DNA from: Candidatus Bipolaricaulota bacterium
GTDB taxonomy: Bacteria > Bipolaricaulota > Bipolaricaulia > Bipolaricaulales > Bipolaricaulaceae
Length of the DNA: 34,141 nt
NCBI GenBank assembly: GCA_025060555.1
Contig: JANXBC010000002.1
Coordinates: forward strand, 1 to 34,141
Reading direction: 5' to 3'
Shown here: positions 22,939 to 30,177 of the stretch, piece by piece
Layout: each line of letters starts with the position of its first letter
How positions within the stretch are numbered: the stretch's first letter is position 1
Notes under the pieces: generated by a model
The model's database searches: none
Seen by the model: only the letters and a program-made list of their open reading frames with translations
Told to the model about the DNA's origin: nothing
Position numbers and translations under genes: made by a program

Positions 22939-25288
22939 GGAGAGGGAGCTTGCCGTAGTGGCAGCGGTGGCCAAGGCCTCTCTTTCTGGCCAAGACCCGA
23001 AGGAGTTCTGCCAGCAGGTCCTGGCTGGGATCCTTCCTGTCCTGGGATTGGACGCCGGCGCAGTCTACCTCCTTCACCGTTCACAATTCGTCTTGCTTGC
23101 TCACTACGGCCTGTCTTCGGAGTTCGTGGCCCAGGCCAGTGTGACCCCCCGTGATCACCCATGGCTCGGCCGGGCTGTGCGGGAACGTCGCACCCTCTGG
23201 GTGCAAGAATTCTCCTCGCCGGTAACTAGGGCCGAGGGGATGAAGGCGGCGGTGTTGCTCCCCTTGGTCATGGGGGAGAAGGAGCTTGGGGTGCTCGCGG
23301 TGGGCACGCGCTGCGCTTGGGAACCAACCCCCTCGGACCAACGGGCTCTCGAGCTTGCCGCCCATATCTTCGCACTAAGCCTGACCCAAAAGCTGGAAAC
23401 CTCGGAGAAGGCCGAGTTACTTGCCCGCTACCAAAACTTCGTGGAGAACGAGATCTTTGGGGTCTACATCGTTCAAGATGGCCGGTTTGCGTTTGTGAAT
23501 GAAGGGCTTGCGAAAATACTCGGCTACCGTAGGGAAGAACTCCTCAACCGCCCATGCCTGGAGGTGATACACCCTGACGACCGCGCGCGGATAACTCAGG
23601 GCTTGGAAGCGCAGCTCAAGGAGGGGTCAGGCACGCGACGCCGCCAAGTCCGAGTTTTAGCGCAAGATGGAAGCGTCAAAGTCGTGGAAATCCAAACTTG
23701 GCCAATCCAGCTTTCTGGCCAGCCGGCGGTCCAGGGGGTTGCCCGCGATGTGACGTGGGAGGCACAGGTTGAGAAGCTTCGGCAGGACTTGCTTTCTGTA
23801 GCCACGGAAATTTTGGCGGGAACCGATGTCTCAGCAATCCTTCGGCGCGTGGCTCAAGCGGTGGTGGAGCATTCACCCTTTCGGCGGGCGGTGGTGACCT
23901 TATATGACCTGCGGCATGAACCCCCGTTCTTAGGTCCCACTGTGGCCATTGCCACCGCCGGTCTCACCGCAGAGGAAGAGGAACAGCTGCGTAGCCAAGG
24001 CGGTCTCCCTCCCCACCACCGTGCCATGGCGTTTCAAGAGGAGTTCCGGATCGGTCAGTCGTACTACATCTCTCATGACCGGGTCCCCTGGGAACCTACA
24101 TATGGTCTTCCTGGAAGGAATGCCTCCGATGGTTGGCATCCCGACGATTTTCTGTTCATCCCATTGCGAGGAAGGTTAGGAATCATCGGCCACATCTCTG
24201 TGGACGAACCTGTGACACCGAAGGCGCCGACGCTGGAGATGTTGGAGCCGATCGAATTATTCGCGGGTCTGGCTGCCTTGGCAGTGGAACGGGCGTTCCA
24301 GTTGGAAGAGCTGCGGCGGCATAAGGAGTGGCTGCGCGGAGCCTTCCGCTTGGCCCACGAGCTTGGGCGCTGTAATTCCCTAGAAGAGCTTTTATCCGAA
24401 GCATTAGGAACTCTCGCAAGAGAAGTGCGGTATGAGTTTGGCGCGATCCTCCTCCGGAAGGGTGGGGAGCTGGAAGTGGCGGCCACGCACTCTTCCCTCC
24501 CCGGTTTCCAATACACCTTGGGGCAGCGCATACCCCTCACCCTGGGCGTGGTGGGCTGGGTTGCGACCCACCGTCAACCCCTGCGGTTGAACGATGTGCT
24601 AGGGGATCCACGCTATGTGCCCGTCCACCCGGAAATTCGTGCGGAGTTAGCTGTACCCATCCTCTTTGGCGAGGAAGTTCTGGGCGTGGTGGATGTGGAA
24701 AGTGTAACGCCTGGTCGTTTTAGGCCTGAAGACGAGGAGTTCCTCGCCGCCGTGTCGGACCTTTTGGGCACTGCCATCGAAAGCCTCAGGGCCCGCGAGA
24801 CCCTCCGCGAGCTCAGCCTCCGGGACCCCCTCACTAACCTCTACAACCGCCGATATTTGTTGGAGGTCCTCGCGCGGGAGATCGGCCGAGCTCACCGCTA
24901 TGGCCACCCCTTCAGCCTTGCCATCCTAGACCTCGATGAATTTCGCAAGGTAAACAATCGTTTTGGCCACGCCACAGGTGACGCTGTTCTCCAGGGTGTA
25001 GCCGAAATATTGTTGCGCAACTTGCGGGCCTGCGACTATGTGTTCCGCTACGGGGGCGACGAGTTCCTCCTTGTCTTGCCGGAGACCACGCGGGCCGGCG
25101 CAGAAGAAGCCGTGGCGCGCTTACGTGGCCGGCTGCGCACATGGAGCCGGGGACTTAATCTTGGCTTTCCCTTGGATTTCTCCGTAGGTATTGCCTGTTT
25201 CGATCCCGCTGATCCCCGCCCCCTCGAGGACCTCCTGCGAGAAGCTGACGGAAGCTTATACGCAGAAAAGCGCGCTCGTCTAGGCTAA
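22925..25288 (+). CDS. Diguanylate cyclase with GAF-PAS-GAF-GAF-GGDEF architecture
   Basis: Synthesises c-di-GMP from two GTP. The protein is 787 aa, without membrane segments, so it is a soluble sensor. A first GAF-like domain spans about 10-155. A PAS domain at about 165-285 has VYIVQDGRFAFVNEGLAKIL. Two GAF-like domains span about 290-445 and 470-620. The cyclase domain at 625-785 opens with RDPLTNLYNRRYL and has an intact active loop RYGGDEFLLVLPET. The inhibitory-site motif RxxD is present as RACD five residues before GGDEF. There is no EAL domain. The ligand is unknown. The start is uncertain because of an overlapping mini-ORF. The stop overlaps the next gene by 4 bp (CTAA). Confidence 0.9.
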   Translation: MRCGEERELAVVAAVAKASLSGQDPKEFCQQVLAGILPVLGLDAGAVYLLHRSQFVLLAHYGLSSEFVAQASVTPRDHPWLGRAVRERRTLWVQEFSSPVTRAEGMKAAVLLPLVMGEKELGVLAVGTRCAWEPTPSDQRALELAAHIFALSLTQKLETSEKAELLARYQNFVENEIFGVYIVQDGRFAFVNEGLAKILGYRREELLNRPCLEVIHPDDRARITQGLEAQLKEGSGTRRRQVRVLAQDGSVKVVEIQTWPIQLSGQPAVQGVARDVTWEAQVEKLRQDLLSVATEILAGTDVSAILRRVAQAVVEHSPFRRAVVTLYDLRHEPPFLGPTVAIATAGLTAEEEEQLRSQGGLPPHHRAMAFQEEFRIGQSYYISHDRVPWEPTYGLPGRNASDGWHPDDFLFIPLRGRLGIIGHISVDEPVTPKAPTLEMLEPIELFAGLAALAVERAFQLEELRRHKEWLRGAFRLAHELGRCNSLEELLSEALGTLAREVRYEFGAILLRKGGELEVAATHSSLPGFQYTLGQRIPLTLGVVGWVATHRQPLRLNDVLGDPRYVPVHPEIRAELAVPILFGEEVLGVVDVESVTPGRFRPEDEEFLAAVSDLLGTAIESLRARETLRELSLRDPLTNLYNRRYLLEVLAREIGRAHRYGHPFSLAILDLDEFRKVNNRFGHATGDAVLQGVAEILLRNLRACDYVFRYGGDEFLLVLPETTRAGAEEAVARLRGRLRTWSRGLNLGFPLDFSVGIACFDPADPRPLEDLLREADGSLYAEKRARLG

Positions 25289-26172
25289 AGGGCCGCAGCC
25301 ACTCCCGGGACCCGCGGGAAAAGCCGCGTCTCACGCACATCCTGTAGTCCAAGGAGAAAGCGCACCAGGCGTTCAATGCCGATTCCAAAGCCGGCGGAAG
25401 GAGGCAGTCCCTCCTCCGCAAGCTTGAGAAGCGAGGTGTAAGCCACAGGGTCCAGACCTTGGCGGATGATCCGCGTCCTTATGCGTTCAGGAAGATGTTC
25501 ACGCTCACCACCGGAGAGGGCTTCCCCATAGCCCTCAGGATAAAGGAGGTCCATGTCCACCAGGATTCCCGGCCGATGGAGATCCTCGCGGTCGTAAAAC
25601 TCCCGCTGATCGATAGGAAAGTCTATGACCCACACAGGAGTGGAGTGGCGATGGGAGAGGGCAAGCTCGAAGTCCTCACCAAACTCGTGGTACGCCTCCT
25701 GCCAGGTGACGCGGGGAAATGGACGCGGGTATTCAGGCAGTTCTCGACCAAGCTTAGCCAGTTCTTGTCCAAACTCGCGCCGTATCTCCTGGACAATGTA
25801 GAGGAAAAGCCTTTCGCCAAGGGCCATGATCTCTTCGCGTTTGGCCTCGCGCACCTCTAGATCGAGTTGGACGAATTCAAATAAGTGTCGCCTCGTGTTC
25901 GCTCGCTCCGGGGGCTCAAGGCGCACGTTTGGGGAAAAGGAGAAGATCTTCGGGCATACCCGCACCGCGGCCTGTTTATGGAAGATCATGCTGCGGGTGA
26001 GGTACCAATCCTGTCCGTAGGCGGAAACGATGGCACGATCTGGGGTAGTGCGCAGAGGATCAGTTACGGGGGCAAGGATCACCGGAAGGAGCTCCACAAA
26101 ACCTTGCGCAACCAAGAACTCTCGCGCCGCGCCAAGCACAGCACTCGTGACCTCTAAAATCAACGCCTTCAT
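25285..26172 (-). CDS. AsnRS-like asparagine synthetase (AS-AR type), no anticodon domain
   Basis: Class II aminoacyl-tRNA synthetase catalytic core related to AspRS/AsnRS, 295 aa. Motif 2 is FSFSPNVRLEPPERANTRRHLFEF followed by VQLDLEVR, and motif 3 is FGIGIERLVRFLLGL. The whole N-terminal OB-fold anticodon-binding domain is absent. Proteins of this length and form in archaea (AS-AR, first studied in Pyrococcus) make asparagine from aspartate, ATP and ammonia and do not charge tRNA. That function is assigned by architecture. AGGAGG precedes the ATG. The 3' end overlaps the diguanylate cyclase gene by 4 bp. Confidence 0.85.
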   Translation of the reverse strand: MKALILEVTSAVLGAAREFLVAQGFVELLPVILAPVTDPLRTTPDRAIVSAYGQDWYLTRSMIFHKQAAVRVCPKIFSFSPNVRLEPPERANTRRHLFEFVQLDLEVREAKREEIMALGERLFLYIVQEIRREFGQELAKLGRELPEYPRPFPRVTWQEAYHEFGEDFELALSHRHSTPVWVIDFPIDQREFYDREDLHRPGILVDMDLLYPEGYGEALSGGEREHLPERIRTRIIRQGLDPVAYTSLLKLAEEGLPPSAGFGIGIERLVRFLLGLQDVRETRLFPRVPGVAAAL

Positions 26173-26248
26173 TTATCCCTCCTTGGATTTAAAAAAGAAG
26201 ACCAAAAACGAGGGCACTTAATGCACTGGGACTCTTAAAGAAAGGAAA

Positions 26249-26353
26249 TTACGCCCCAGCCGGGGCGTTAGCCGGACCAAGCGGGAAGAGGAACTTCTGT
26301 CCGCGTGGCACAAAGGAGAAATACAACGAATGCCCGCCTTCGTCAAGGGGCAC
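26249..26353 (-). CDS. Possible small ORF or decayed gene tail, 34 codons
   Basis: From a GTG at 26353 the minus strand reads MPLDEGGHSLYFSFVPRGQK and ends FLFPLGPANAPAGA, a composition that looks protein-like. The frame stays open upstream to 26401 (51 codons in total), where it meets TAG. There is no clear ribosome site or -10 box. I do not recognise the family. The stop codon falls in the ACGCCCC/GGGGCGT hairpin, which on this strand is followed by AATTTCCTTTCTTT and may terminate transcription. It may be a real small protein, a remnant of a larger gene, or chance. Confidence 0.2.
   Translation of the reverse strand: MPLDEGGHSLYFSFVPRGQKFLFPLGPANAPAGA
26251..26268 (-). terminator. Terminator-like hairpin upstream of AS-AR
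   Basis: A perfect 7-bp GC-rich stem, ACGCCCC with GGGGCGT and a 4-nt loop, is followed on the minus strand by AATTTCCTTTCTTT. It is the best intrinsic-terminator candidate in the window. It would stop minus-strand transcription coming from the intergenic region before the AS-AR gene. The T-tract is imperfect. Confidence 0.35.
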
Positions 26354-26509
26354 ATTGCCTTGTGCAACCGTTATCGAAGGGGCCAGTGCTCTAGCCTTGG
26401 GCTATCAGGGGAGGTCGTTTCCCAAGGGCCGGCGCAGAGCCAAGAAAATGAAGAAGCCAAGGGGACCGAGGGGAAAAACAACCATTCTGGGACAACTTTT
26501 TTGCGCTAG

Positions 26510-26558
26510 CCCCTAGACATCCCGTAGGGGTTGAGAGAGGGAAAAAGAGGTTTACGAT
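26510..26558 (+). promoter_or_regulatory. dinB promoter with adjacent inverted repeat
   Basis: TTGAGA (26531-26536) and TACGAT (26553-26558) are 16 bp apart, the best -35/-10 pair on the plus strand in the window. The -10 is 7 nt before the dinB ATG. An inverted repeat, CCCCTA-N9-TAGGGG (26510-26530), abuts the -35 and is well placed to be a repressor operator. It is not a standard LexA box (GAAC-N4-GTTC or CTGT-N8-ACAG). Confidence 0.55.
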
Positions 26559-26565
26559 TTTGTTG

Positions 26566-27714
26566 ATGCCACGGTGGATCTTGCATGTGGACATGGACGC
26601 ATTTTATGCCTCAGTAGAGGAACTGGATCATCCGGAGCTACGGGGTAAACCGGTGATTGTTGCGGGGCCAGAGCCGCGCGGAGTAGTGGCCACTGCTTCC
26701 TACGCCGCTCGCCAATTCGGGGTCCGCTCGGGCATGCCCACCACGCAAGCTAAACGGCTGTGCCCGCACGGCATATTCTTGCCGCCGCGCTTTGATCGCT
26801 ATGAGGAGATGGCGCAAAAGATTCGGGCCATCCTCAGCGAATACACACCCTTGGTGGAACCCGTGTCCTTGGACGAAGCTTTTTTGGATTTAAGCGGGAG
26901 TGAGCTTTTGTATGGCCCTCCGGAGAGGATCGCGGAGGAGATCCATATGCGTATCCCCAAGGAGACGAATCTTTCCTGCTCCGTGGGCGTTGGACCGAAT
27001 AAGCTTGTGGCCAAACTCGCCTCGGACGCAGCAAAGCCCGGCGGACTCAAGATCGTATATCCAGAAGAAGTGCAAAGCTTTCTAGATCAACTCCCTGTGG
27101 AGAAGCTATGGGGGGTGGGGCCGAAGACCGCTGCTCGCCTGGAGGAGAAAGGCGTGCGCACCGTGTATGACTTGCGGCAGGTTCCGCTGGGGCTTCTGCG
27201 TTCCTGGTTTGGCCCAAAGGGCGGGGAGGCTCTTTGGCAATTGGCACGCGGCCTCGATGAGACACCAGTGGTGCCGGTGCGGGAGAGCAAATCCCTCTCC
27301 CACGAGGTCACTTATGCGCAGGACATCTTTGCCAAAGAAAAGGTTGAGGCTGAATTGCGCCGGCTCGCGCTCTTGGTGGTGGATCGCTTGCGCGCCGAGC
27401 GCCTCCTAGCCCAGACGGTGCAGATCAAAGTGCGCTTCGCCGATTTCACTACGTGCACGCGCCAAACGAAGCTCCCAGAGCCCACCGACCAGGCCATGAT
27501 TGTGGCTGCGGAGGCTGTCGGACTACTTTCCCGTGTACAGATCCCGCCTGGGCAAGGTGTGCGGTTGTTGGGCGTAGGGGTAGCTGACCTCGTGCCCGCC
27601 ACGTTTAGACCCCTCCCCCTTTTCCTCGATCCCAAACTTGGGGACGTTTTGTGCGAGGTGCGCCAAAAGTTTGGAACTGACGCCCTCCGCCTTGGGAACT
27701 CTAGCTCCAAATAG
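26566..27714 (+). CDS. dinB: DNA polymerase IV (Y family)
   Basis: Error-prone translesion DNA polymerase, 382 aa. The catalytic carboxylates are in HVDMDAFYASVEE near the N-terminus and in SLDEAFLDLSG near residue 103. CSVGVGPNKLVAKLASDAAKPGG and the helix-hairpin-helix LWGVGPKTAARLEEKG follow. The little-finger domain covers about 230-345. RPLPLFLD near the C-terminus resembles a beta-clamp binding motif. Two TTG codons precede the ATG in the track, but a TACGAT box ends 7 nt before the ATG at 26566, so that start is used. The promoter has a candidate operator. Confidence 0.95.
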   Translation: MPRWILHVDMDAFYASVEELDHPELRGKPVIVAGPEPRGVVATASYAARQFGVRSGMPTTQAKRLCPHGIFLPPRFDRYEEMAQKIRAILSEYTPLVEPVSLDEAFLDLSGSELLYGPPERIAEEIHMRIPKETNLSCSVGVGPNKLVAKLASDAAKPGGLKIVYPEEVQSFLDQLPVEKLWGVGPKTAARLEEKGVRTVYDLRQVPLGLLRSWFGPKGGEALWQLARGLDETPVVPVRESKSLSHEVTYAQDIFAKEKVEAELRRLALLVVDRLRAERLLAQTVQIKVRFADFTTCTRQTKLPEPTDQAMIVAAEAVGLLSRVQIPPGQGVRLLGVGVADLVPATFRPLPLFLDPKLGDVLCEVRQKFGTDALRLGNSSSK

Positions 27715-27724
27715 CCGCGTGTGT

Positions 27725-27730
27725 TACCCT
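27725..27730 (+). promoter_or_regulatory. Weak -10 box for the barrel protein-yidD unit
   Basis: TACCCT fits the TANNNT pattern and lies 10 nt before the ATG at 27741, in the 26-bp gap after dinB. It is the weakest of the series and is reported because its spacing fits the others. Confidence 0.3.
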
Positions 27731-27740
27731 TTGCATTGCT

Positions 27741-28826
27741 ATGTTTCGCAAGCTCTTGAGCGTGGTCATCTGGGTGGTACCGGCGTTTGCGGTGAGTATT
27801 TGTCAATATCAAGCTCCAACAACAAACTTCTTGCGCGGAGACGCAAGTTTAAATTATCAATATTTTGAAGATCCCGCTACCCTTGGGCCGGACATAAGCA
27901 CGGGAAAATTCACGCTCGCGGGGGAGTGGTTAGTGGACTCCCCGGCGCGTGGTATTGGCCTTGTTTTTCAGGGGGATTTCACGTTTTACGGGCTTGCCTT
28001 GACCTCCGCGTTCACCCAACTTTCCGGTACCTTCCGGGAGTATCCCATTCCCGCTCTTTCTTACTTCGTCTTCGGTGGGGTAGAGGGGAGCGTGGACACC
28101 CGCTACACCCGGCCGCTGGTGGAGGCACGGGCGGGGGTAGGATATGGCCGTTTCACAGATGTGACCCCGCTTGTGCGGGCCCTTCGTATCGAGGAGAAAC
28201 TCCTTCAGCGGGGTACGCTCCTTGCCGCGCTCCGTGAAAGCACCCTCCTTGGGCTGGCTCAGGAAATTGGCCGCCAGCAAATGTATAGTTCCCTTTCCGA
28301 CCTCGCAGCCGCACTGGCCAAAATTCTCTCTGCGGAGATCGGGGTGAACTTGGATCCCCGCAGCATCCTCCTCATTGAAGAAGTTCTGAATGAAAAAGGG
28401 ATAGAGCGATATTGCGGCTGGACGGTGCAGTTCGGCTTGGGCTACGTCCTCAGCCGCCCCCAACCTGGCTCTGTTCTCACCTTTAACCTCTCCCTCCAGG
28501 CGGCGGTGAGCCCAGACCCCCGCGCCCAAATCCTTTTTAAATCAGATCTGTCCGCGCCGTATCAGGTGTTTGAGGAATATACACTAAATTTGAGCGCTTC
28601 CTACACTTATCGCCTAAATGAGGATACGCTTTTTTCCGCTCAGTACGCGCTGCGCCAAATAAAACCGCGTGGACAGGTCCCGGCCGGGACGCAAAGCGCT
28701 ACCTTTCAGCTCACTTTTGAACTGGGTGGCGCCACGGTGAGCCTGCAGGTGGGATTTTCCAAACTGGCTGAAGCCCGGGATTGGACGCAAGATCTGCGTA
28801 TCTCCGCAGGATGGCAACTTTGGTGA
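27741..28826 (+). CDS. Exported protein, probably an outer-membrane beta-barrel
   Basis: 361 aa, not matched to a named family. A signal peptide is visible ([15 protein letters not shown], with cleavage expected around residues 17-20). Alternating strand-like segments rich in aromatic and Gly residues include [60 protein letters not shown] and [12 protein letters not shown]. The chain ends in [11 protein letters not shown], a terminal aromatic strand as seen in outer-membrane barrels. A helical insert lies at about 150-215. This suggests a diderm cell. The last 16 bp overlap yidD. Confidence 0.6.
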   Translation: MFRKLLSVVIWVVPAFAVSICQYQAPTTNFLRGDASLNYQYFEDPATLGPDISTGKFTLAGEWLVDSPARGIGLVFQGDFTFYGLALTSAFTQLSGTFREYPIPALSYFVFGGVEGSVDTRYTRPLVEARAGVGYGRFTDVTPLVRALRIEEKLLQRGTLLAALRESTLLGLAQEIGRQQMYSSLSDLAAALAKILSAEIGVNLDPRSILLIEEVLNEKGIERYCGWTVQFGLGYVLSRPQPGSVLTFNLSLQAAVSPDPRAQILFKSDLSAPYQVFEEYTLNLSASYTYRLNEDTLFSAQYALRQIKPRGQVPAGTQSATFQLTFELGGATVSLQVGFSKLAEARDWTQDLRISAGWQLW

Positions 28827-29032
28827 GGAAGATCATTGTCTTCCCGATCAGGATCTATCAACGTGTGATTTCCCCAGTTTTGCCGCATCGGTGCCGGTTT
28901 CACCCCACATGCTCGGAGTACGCGATAAGCGCAATCCTTCGCTATGGTCTGGTGCGGGGGGGATGGCTGAGCCTGCGGCGACTTCTGCGCTGTGGCCCTT
29001 GGGACCCTGGCGGCTACGACCCTCTCCCCTGA
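28811..29032 (+). CDS. yidD: Membrane protein insertion efficiency factor YidD
   Basis: Small amphipathic inner-membrane-associated protein that aids YidC-dependent insertion. 73 aa. The family core is complete: [20 protein letters not shown], then [20 protein letters not shown] and DPGGYDPLP. The three Cys typical of the family are kept. The ATG at 28811 is chosen over the upstream start because it gives the standard N-terminus ([13 protein letters not shown]). It overlaps the barrel-protein gene by 16 bp and is not near rnpA-yidC, its usual place. The 3' end overlaps the M20 gene on the other strand by 19 bp. Confidence 0.95.
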   Translation: MATLVRKIIVFPIRIYQRVISPVLPHRCRFHPTCSEYAISAILRYGLVRGGWLSLRRLLRCGPWDPGGYDPLP

Positions 29033-30177
29033 CGGAATTCCGCCTGTACCTTTTGGAAAACCTCGGGATCAGTCCAAAGCTCGATGCAAGTTGCGGCTAG
29101 TGCTTTCGCTGCTGCGATCATGGCTTGCCTTGCTCCCTCGCTCTTGGCCGCCGCGGCAAACTCCCGCGAGTGGCCGGGAATTTCCCCCACCCCGATGCGA
29201 ATGTAGGGGTGGATGGCCGGAACCTCCCAAGATACATCGCCCATATCCGTGGACCCCATCCACCCCTGCGGCTCCTCCGGAGGATAACCAAGCTCCCGAA
29301 GGTACTTGGCAAAGACCTGGGCCATCGTCTTATTTGGCCGAATTGCCTTGTATTCGTGGCCAACCTTCGTGAAGGTGAGGGATGCGCCTGTGGCCAACGC
29401 GGCTCCCTCGGCGCAACGCCTCAATTTTCCCACAAGTTCATCGCGATAGCTATTCTCCGCGGCGCGTACATAAAACAGGGCAGCAGCGTATTCCGGGACG
29501 ATGTTGGGTTTCACACCCCCGTGGGTGATTATCCCGTGGATCCTCGCGCCATCTTTGATATGTTGCCGAAGAGCATTGAGACCCACAAAGGTTTGGATCA
29601 CTGCATCCAACGCATTTATCCCCTTCTCTGGTTCAGAGGAAGCGTGCGCGGCCTTGCCATGGAACTCGATCTTCACTTCGGTTATAGCTAAGGAACCGCG
29701 GTCCACCACCGTTTGGTCTGAGGGATGGACCATCATTGCTGCGTCGATGTTCTTGAAGACCCCGGCCTGGATGAGCTTTATTTTCCCGCCGCCCCCTTCC
29801 TCGGCCGGGGTCCCGATCACAAAAAGTGTTCCCGGCAGCTTTTCTTTGAACGGCGCCAGTCCTAACGCTGCTCCCACGGCGATGCTGGCGATGAGATTAT
29901 GGCCACATGCGTGCCCAAGCTCAGGGAGTGCATCATATTCAGCAAGAATCGCGATGCGCGGGCCTGGCTTCTCTGCAGGATGCACGGCGCGAAATGCCGT
30001 GGGTAAACCACCTACCCCGCGTTCCACGCGAAAACCCCCGCGCTCCAGTGTCTCCGTGAGCCAAGCCACCGCTTTCTCTTCCTGAAACCCTAACTCCGGA
30101 TTGGCGTGGATACGCAAAGCTAAATCCCAAAGATCATTGGAAAGGGCATCGATTCTCTGCCAAACATCCGTCTTCAC
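29014..30177 (-). CDS. M20D family amidohydrolase/peptidase
   Basis: Di-metal amidohydrolase of 387 aa, close to the AbgB/PM20D2/N-acyl-amino-acid hydrolase group. The metal ligands are in [11 protein letters not shown] and [11 protein letters not shown]. The dimerisation domain has [21 protein letters not shown], the usual M20D block, and [28 protein letters not shown] and GIPGHS-like [10 protein letters not shown] close the active site. The ORF track starts at 30213; I use the GTG at 30177, which overlaps the S41 protease stop (GTGA). The substrate is not known. An N-succinyl-amino-acid desuccinylase role would complement the racemase at 9871, but this is speculative. Confidence 0.88.
   Translation of the reverse strand: MKTDVWQRIDALSNDLWDLALRIHANPELGFQEEKAVAWLTETLERGGFRVERGVGGLPTAFRAVHPAEKPGPRIAILAEYDALPELGHACGHNLIASIAVGAALGLAPFKEKLPGTLFVIGTPAEEGGGGKIKLIQAGVFKNIDAAMMVHPSDQTVVDRGSLAITEVKIEFHGKAAHASSEPEKGINALDAVIQTFVGLNALRQHIKDGARIHGIITHGGVKPNIVPEYAAALFYVRAAENSYRDELVGKLRRCAEGAALATGASLTFTKVGHEYKAIRPNKTMAQVFAKYLRELGYPPEEPQGWMGSTDMGDVSWEVPAIHPYIRIGVGEIPGHSREFAAAAKSEGARQAMIAAAKALAATCIELWTDPEVFQKVQAEFRQGRGS

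Larger units (their letters stand above)
26173..26565. other. 393-bp intergenic region, the only long non-coding stretch
   Basis: This is over six times longer than either of the other two divergent gaps here. It has no long ORF and no tRNA, SRP RNA or RNase P signature that I recognise. It has several strong inverted repeats. ACGCCCC/GGGGCGT (26251-26268) is one. CCTTGGG/CCCAAGG (26395-26427) sits inside GCTCT/AGAGC (26388-26440). CCCCTA/TAGGGG (26510-26530) is next to the dinB promoter. A T6 run lies at 26497-26502. It could encode a small structured RNA on either strand, or be a decayed gene; a short protein-like frame on the minus strand is listed separately. Confidence 0.5.

Noticed and set aside
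26173-26565. tRNA, SRP RNA, tmRNA or RNase P RNA in the long gap
   Set aside because: None of the signature sequences (T-loop GGTTCGA, the SRP tetraloop region, the RNase P GAGGAAAGTCC core) is present.
26391-26594. 67-codon minus-strand ORF over the dinB promoter
   Set aside because: It overlaps the dinB start and its -35/-10, and shows no recognisable domain or ribosome site.
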